This document shows, in pieces, positions 59,607 through 64,000 of a DNA stretch of 64,000 bases. The position numbers were made by a program, and so were the translations under genes. Under the pieces are notes generated by a model that was not told the origin of the DNA, searched no databases, and saw only the letters and a program-made list of their open reading frames with translations. The DNA is taken from IMG/VR virus record IMGVR_UViG_3300031707_000001, positions 124,001 through 188,000 of that record. One strand, 5' to 3'. This DNA is from a virus. How positions within the stretch are numbered: position 1 is the first letter of the stretch; each line of letters starts with the position of its first letter.

Positions 59607-60701
59607 ATGAAAATCGTACACACTGCGGATCATCACCTGGGCTATCGCCAGTATGGCTTTGCCCAGCGAGAAGAAGACTTCATGAAAGCCTTCCGCCACG
59701 TCATTGAGCGTGCCGTGGCGTTGAAAGCAAATATGATCATTATTGCTGGTGATCTCTTTGATATACCTAAGCCAGCCGCTTACGTGGTACAGGGCGTATG
59801 TGAAGCCATAGCTTATGCTAAGGCGGCCGGACTGTACATAGCTGGCATTGACGGCAATCACGACGTTACCAGCGGTAATTGGTTAAAGGTCTGTGGCATT
59901 AACGATCTTGAAACCAGTGAAAAAGAGCCCCGCAGCTATAGCTATATGGGTGTTACGATCGCAGCGCTGCCATATTTGCGTCCGACCGTATTCAAAGATC
60001 GTCTGAAGAAAATGGCGGATGCCGGTATTAAGGCCGAGGTCTTTGTCATGCATCAAGCCGTAGCCGAGATGGCTGATTTTGCCGCACAGGAGATTACGCT
60101 TATGGAGATTGCTCCGTGGTTGAATCAAATGGGCGTACGGTATGTAGCTATGGGTGACATCCACAACTACAAGGAAATGGAATTCGCCGGCATTCGCTTT
60201 GTCTATGCTGGATCCACTGAGGTATGTGCCATCGACGAACACAGGGACAAGAGTTTCTCGATCGTTGAATTTGGTGCACACAATGCAATGACGACGGCAA
60301 CAGAACCTATACCGATTCGCCCCGTTGTGGAACGCTACCTACAATCGGAAAAGGACCTGGACGAGTTGCTGGTGCAGCTTGCCGGCGATCCTTTGGCCAT
60401 TCTGTGGTACGAGCCGGAAAAGGCGGATCTTGCCAGACGGGCAGAAGCCCTGCTCCTCGACAAGAAGATCCTTCATCGGATTTGTCCCACGGCAGCAAAG
60501 AGCCTGGCTACGATTACAGCACAACTGAATCGTGAGCAGCTTGAACGAAAGGGCGCCCTCATACGATTGAAGGATGCTGTGAATGCATTCTTCGAAGACA
60601 ACAGTGAGCAACAAGAACTCATATACCAGTTATTGAATACTCCAGATGCAGTGGAAAATACAGTAAAAGCATATCTATCGTCCAAAGGGGTACTACCATG
60701 A
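59607..60701 (+). CDS. sbcD: SbcD/Mre11-type nuclease subunit (gp47-like)
   Basis: 364 residues. The phosphoesterase motifs are intact: HTADHHLG (D7, H9), IIIAGDLFD (D46 region), DGNHD, FVMHQAV and VAMGDIHNYKE. Family knowledge: with SbcC/Rad50 it processes DNA ends and hairpins, as T4 gp47/gp46 do in recombination-dependent replication. The start is 3 bases after the previous stop, and its stop overlaps the next ATG by 4 bases. The C-terminal 100 residues are helical, as expected for the Rad50-binding part. Confidence 0.92.
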   Translation: MKIVHTADHHLGYRQYGFAQREEDFMKAFRHVIERAVALKANMIIIAGDLFDIPKPAAYVVQGVCEAIAYAKAAGLYIAGIDGNHDVTSGNWLKVCGINDLETSEKEPRSYSYMGVTIAALPYLRPTVFKDRLKKMADAGIKAEVFVMHQAVAEMADFAAQEITLMEIAPWLNQMGVRYVAMGDIHNYKEMEFAGIRFVYAGSTEVCAIDEHRDKSFSIVEFGAHNAMTTATEPIPIRPVVERYLQSEKDLDELLVQLAGDPLAILWYEPEKADLARRAEALLLDKKILHRICPTAAKSLATITAQLNREQLERKGALIRLKDAVNAFFEDNSEQQELIYQLLNTPDAVENTVKAYLSSKGVLP

Positions 60702-60973
60702 ACACAGAAAGCCTAATTGCAATGGCAAAAGACTATGACGTCGACTATGATGCAGTGAGTGTAGCAGCAATTGCTACTGTACTGACACGACGTAGCGGTG
60801 AGAAAAAGGATCTGAGAACGCTATTTGACAACCTCCAGCGCATTCTGGACACAGATGAACTGGTCGATGTAGTCAAATGGGGTACATGGGTAAAACACGC
60901 AAACAAGGAGGATCTGCAAGGCAAGACAGCTCAAGAGCTAATGGCTTTGCAGAAAGAAACAGCCTATGCCTAA
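60698..60973 (+). CDS. Small hypothetical protein in SbcCD operon
   Basis: 91 residues, ATGA-coupled to sbcD. Helical and charged: LTRRSGEKKDLRTLFDNLQR, then LDTDELVDVVKWGTWVKHAN. It overlaps the following gene by 8 bases. Small genes between gp47- and gp46-type genes are also found in other phages, though I cannot equate this one with any of them. Confidence 0.45.
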   Translation: MNTESLIAMAKDYDVDYDAVSVAAIATVLTRRSGEKKDLRTLFDNLQRILDTDELVDVVKWGTWVKHANKEDLQGKTAQELMALQKETAYA

Positions 60974-61283
60974 AACATCCAAAACAAGCACAAGAAAGAC
61001 AGTCATTCTGGGAGGATACGGAGCGCAGGTACATGCCGAGCGAGATGCTCAGGAATTCATGCGCCCGGATGTCTTCCAGTACAAGACAGCCTTCTTTGCC
61101 AACCCTATCAACTTTGGCATTGAAGCCAAGGTGACCAAGGCGGAAGCAATCAAGGTAGATAAACCCGATAGTCCGCTCTATCCGTGGGGCGTCAAGATGA
61201 CAGTCAGTGCCAAAGGACCGAAAGCGGTGAACTGGATGACTGACTTCGAAAACCGCATTCGGATACATCGGGTCAACAGATGA
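60966..61283 (+). CDS. Small hypothetical protein in SbcCD operon
   Basis: 105 residues starting MPKTSKTSTRKTVILGGYGA. The N-terminal part is basic, followed by a mixed alpha/beta domain (FFANPINFGIEAKVTKAEAI) and a basic end (RIRIHRVNR) that could bind nucleic acid. It overlaps sbcC by 4 bases. No family was recognised. Confidence 0.45.
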   Translation: MPKTSKTSTRKTVILGGYGAQVHAERDAQEFMRPDVFQYKTAFFANPINFGIEAKVTKAEAIKVDKPDSPLYPWGVKMTVSAKGPKAVNWMTDFENRIRIHRVNR

Positions 61284-63478
61284 AGTTAAAGAAGTTAGTT
61301 CTTCACAACTATAAGCAGCATCCCCACCTGGAACAGGATTTCGTCGGGAACGTAATCGGTATTGTCGGCCGTAACGGTTCTGGTAAGTCCAACCTTCTGG
61401 GTGGGTTGCAGTTTGCTTTTGCCGGTGAACAGCCTGGTTTCAACAAGGTAGATCTTCTGAGTTGGGGTTCCACGGACGGATATGTCCAGGTCGATTTCGA
61501 CCACGCAGGGAAGCCCGGGCACATTGAGAGAAGCCTGACAGGAAGCTATGCGCTGTTCACATACGGCGACGAAACTTATCGGGGAATCAACAAAGTTGGG
61601 GAAGGCATCCAACTTCATCTTGGTCTGGACAAGGACCTGCTCAAGCAGGCTATCTTTGTTCGCCAGGCAGAAATTGATTCTATCCTCTTTGAGGATCCCC
61701 GGGAACGAGAGTTGGCATTCCAGAAGCTTTGTGGAATTGGCGATGCTGCTAAGATCCATAAGAAGCTGGGTGACGAACTTGTCAAGCTAAGCGTATTGCC
61801 GCCCAACTACGATGAGCAGATTGCTGAAGGGCAGAAGCGTTATAGTGAGATGGCTGATCGTTTACGGCAGCTCAAAGACACGGCAGACGCTGCTGCATCC
61901 CAACACGCCAAACTGCCCAAGTTGGCTTCACTGCAGGGTACGATCATGTCGTATGCCAGTATGCTAAATACCCTGGGGCAATACGTTAAGATCAGCAACG
62001 ACCTGGCACAAGTCAAGGTCCGGCTGGTGGAACTTGAAGACAAGCTGTTGATTACTCCAGATAATGGAACCGAGGATATTGGTAAGCTCGATCAACAGCT
62101 GGTCGAACTCGATAAGTCTATTCGTTTGGTAGAGGAGTATCAACGATGTCTCAAGAGCTTCGAGGATTCCGGTAATGCTATTGTAGCATTAGGGGATACC
62201 CCTAAGCCGCCGACGTTGCCGTTTACGGATGCACAGCTTGTTGAGCTAATGCAGAAGGCAGAAGCTTTCAATAAGGCATATGCCGACGCAGCGGCTAACG
62301 AACGTCTTTATGCCGATTTGGCTCGAACGCTAAAGGACAAGCCGCTTACGGAATGTCCAATCTGTGGTGGTCCCATCAAAGACTTACAGCGTATCCAACA
62401 GAAAATGCAAGAGTATCACGTGCAGACGATTAATATTTGTAGGGTCAACTATGCAGCACAGCATCACGAGGCAAAGACCAAGCAAGAGCAAGCCATTGCC
62501 GCCTACATGGAAGCAAGTACACGCTACAACGCAAAGTATGCTATGCTGCTGGCTCAGTTTGGTAAAGCTGAAACAGCTATGAAGTCGGCGCCAAAAGTCA
62601 ACCAAGCCTTGACAGAATTGACGGCTGCGGCGCAGCGTGCTCAGGAAAAACGTACACAGTTGACCAAGCTTCTACGGGAGATCAGTGCTCAGCAACAGGA
62701 ACGCAAAACCTGTGGACAACGTATTGAACAGTTGTCCAAGGAACTAAGTTGCCTGCATACTACAATCCTGGGTATGGAAGACGTGGCCAAACAGCTAACG
62801 TTGGGTGTAAATACTGTGCCCGGTTACATTCAACGATGTATGGCACAGTTGAATGAACAGATTACACAGATCCAGGCATTGGATCAGCAACTGGCGCAAC
62901 TCAACGGAATGATTCGAGAATTGGCTAACAGCCTTCAAATATTGGAAGATACGCTTAAAGCGTTGGATGACAAACGTGCTAAAGAGGGCCCGTTTAGGGC
63001 AACGCTCAAAGTGTTAACCGAGGTCCGTGACTGGTTTCACTACAACAACGGACCACATACGTTGGCTACAGCAGTATTGGCAGAAATGAACCAGGATGTG
63101 AATAGCTTCTTGGGACAGTTCTCCGCTCCGTTCTCTGTAATCCAGGGCTCGGAATCACTTGGATTCAAATGTATCTTCCACGATGGTCGAGCCGTACCTT
63201 CGGAACCACCGGATGCACACCACCTATCGGGAGGACAGAAGATCCAGTTGGCGATAGCATTTCGATTCGCCAGTTACTGTATGTTTGCAAGTAAACTGGG
63301 CCTCTTGAGTCTGGATGAACCTACCGTTTATCTCGACGACCAAAATGTAGGCGCCTTTTGTACGTTGCTTCAAAAGATAAAGGAAGTAGCACAAAAGATG
63401 GACCTGCAAGTTTTGATAGCCACGCATGAGCGGGCTGTTATGCCGTTTATTGATACAGTAATCAGCTTAGCTGATTGA
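61280..63478 (+). CDS. sbcC: SbcC/Rad50-type ATPase subunit (gp46-like)
   Basis: 732 residues. Walker A GIVGRNGSGKSNLL is at about residues 28-40. Long coiled coils flank a zinc hook CPICGG (C358, C361). The signature HLSGGQKIQLAIAFRFA (about 648) and Walker B LGLLSLDEPTVYLDD (about 678) complete the ATPase. The C-terminal ATHERAVMPF has the His switch. It pairs with SbcD to tether and process DNA ends. The two heads and coil lengths are typical of phage gp46, shorter than host SbcC. Confidence 0.93.
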   Translation: MKLKKLVLHNYKQHPHLEQDFVGNVIGIVGRNGSGKSNLLGGLQFAFAGEQPGFNKVDLLSWGSTDGYVQVDFDHAGKPGHIERSLTGSYALFTYGDETYRGINKVGEGIQLHLGLDKDLLKQAIFVRQAEIDSILFEDPRERELAFQKLCGIGDAAKIHKKLGDELVKLSVLPPNYDEQIAEGQKRYSEMADRLRQLKDTADAAASQHAKLPKLASLQGTIMSYASMLNTLGQYVKISNDLAQVKVRLVELEDKLLITPDNGTEDIGKLDQQLVELDKSIRLVEEYQRCLKSFEDSGNAIVALGDTPKPPTLPFTDAQLVELMQKAEAFNKAYADAAANERLYADLARTLKDKPLTECPICGGPIKDLQRIQQKMQEYHVQTINICRVNYAAQHHEAKTKQEQAIAAYMEASTRYNAKYAMLLAQFGKAETAMKSAPKVNQALTELTAAAQRAQEKRTQLTKLLREISAQQQERKTCGQRIEQLSKELSCLHTTILGMEDVAKQLTLGVNTVPGYIQRCMAQLNEQITQIQALDQQLAQLNGMIRELANSLQILEDTLKALDDKRAKEGPFRATLKVLTEVRDWFHYNNGPHTLATAVLAEMNQDVNSFLGQFSAPFSVIQGSESLGFKCIFHDGRAVPSEPPDAHHLSGGQKIQLAIAFRFASYCMFASKLGLLSLDEPTVYLDDQNVGAFCTLLQKIKEVAQKMDLQVLIATHERAVMPFIDTVISLAD

Positions 63479-63512
63479 ATACAGTGCACAGTGCAGCCTA
63501 AAGGGTAAGTAA

Positions 63513-64000
63513 ATGAGTGAAACAACAATAGATAAAGAATTAGCTCCAGCAATCCAACAGATGACTGCTTTGTACAAGCAGCTCATGGAAAAACTGGGAC
63601 AAGCAACGCCGGAACTGAAGGTCATAAGGGTTAAGGCTTCGGCCAAAACCAAAACGTCCAAACGTTGCATAGCACCTCAGTTGGTGCATGAGTTTGTCGA
63701 ATGGTTTATCAAAACACCAGAAGATCAACTCTATAATGTGAAACGGGGACAATGGGAATGCAAAGTGGGTGACTCTGTATCTAAGACAGCACATACGCTG
63801 GTCTTCCACAGTAGGATTACCAAAAACCGTGTAGATGCTGCAGACGTAATCTGCATCCGTCCTCCGGGCGTCAAGTTGGCTATTTTCAATGCCAGCCGAA
63901 TCGCCTACGGTACGTCATATGCCGCACAAAAGGAACCACAAGCCATTGCCGAACGCTGTGGGGCAGTTCCTATTCCGTTCCAGAACGTAGTAGCCAAGGA
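63513..64000 (+). CDS. Hypothetical protein, 3' truncated by window
   Basis: 162 codons are visible from the ATG at 63513 and the frame is open to the right edge. SD aaaggg is about 10 bases upstream. It begins MSETTIDKELAPAIQQMTAL with a helical, charged segment, then a Lys-rich stretch (KASAKTKTSKRCIAP) and a mixed domain containing FVEWFIKTPEDQLYNVKRGQ. It follows sbcC after a 34-base gap, so it is probably in the same DNA-processing operon. No family was recognised. Confidence 0.55.
   Translation, partial: MSETTIDKELAPAIQQMTALYKQLMEKLGQATPELKVIRVKASAKTKTSKRCIAPQLVHEFVEWFIKTPEDQLYNVKRGQWECKVGDSVSKTAHTLVFHSRITKNRVDAADVICIRPPGVKLAIFNASRIAYGTSYAAQKEPQAIAERCGAVPIPFQNVVAK

Noticed and set aside
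1-64000. CRISPR array
   Set aside because: No regularly spaced direct repeats were seen; repeats found are coding modules within fibre-like genes.

Overview
This window is a contiguous piece of a large tailed (contractile-tail, myovirus-type) bacteriophage genome with tightly packed, often overlapping genes. It carries a spike-like protein, a frameshifted tail-assembly chaperone, a probable tape measure, a baseplate J-like wedge protein, a large terminase, a phage sigma factor and an Mre11/Rad50 (SbcD/SbcC) pair. No portal, major capsid, DNA polymerase, integrase or tRNA gene was recognised, so this is only part of the genome. The host is unknown. Several secreted proteins look like those of the PVC bacteria (Verrucomicrobiota, Lentisphaerota, Kiritimatiellota): an autotransporter-associated beta-strand repeat protein, Sec signal peptides ending FAQ, and a periplasmic coiled-coil protein. 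I therefore infer a diderm, possibly PVC, host.

Layout. 1-17.4 kb: tail and baseplate genes on the + strand. They include a spike-like protein, chaperone with a clear programmed -1 frameshift, tape measure, structural proteins, a sigma factor, baseplate wedge proteins and a 997-residue fibre or baseplate protein, with a GIY-YIG homing endonuclease inserted. 17.4-27.1 kb: a permuted papain-fold hydrolase, then five tandem paralogues sharing an N-terminal YPF motif, then more virion-type proteins. A TnpB unit sits between paralogues one and two. 27.1-31.9 kb: a methyltransferase, a promoter/RNA/terminator leader before a secreted coiled-coil protein, two glycine-zipper proteins and two convergent glycosyltransferases. 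31.9-35.4 kb (- strand): a primase-like protein, an endonuclease VII-type HNH enzyme and a 45-residue zinc ribbon. 35.5-40.3 kb: two uncharacterised proteins, a chimeric HNH protein, a LigD-like phosphoesterase/DNA ligase fusion and a DUF192 protein.

40.3-53.1 kb is the most unusual region. A run of genes encodes Sec-exported or lipid-anchored proteins, two of which are built from phage tail-fibre modules although they carry signal peptides. With them are an autotransporter-type repeat protein, a TIM-barrel glycoside-hydrolase-like protein, a leucine-rich-repeat protein, a small membrane or outer-membrane protein and a papain-family protease. This looks like a surface-remodelling or adhesion island. 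53.1-55.2 kb: an intergenic region with hairpins and the terminase large subunit on the - strand. 55.2-64 kb (+ strand): three small membrane proteins, a DUF932 protein, and a nucleic-acid module with a zinc-ribbon protein, RNase H, SbcD and SbcC, ending in a gene cut by the window edge.

Four unrelated selfish nucleases (GIY-YIG, TnpB, endonuclease VII-type HNH, HNH) lie in 13.7-38.2 kb, each beside a core phage gene. All functional statements come from reading the sequence; no database search was run.
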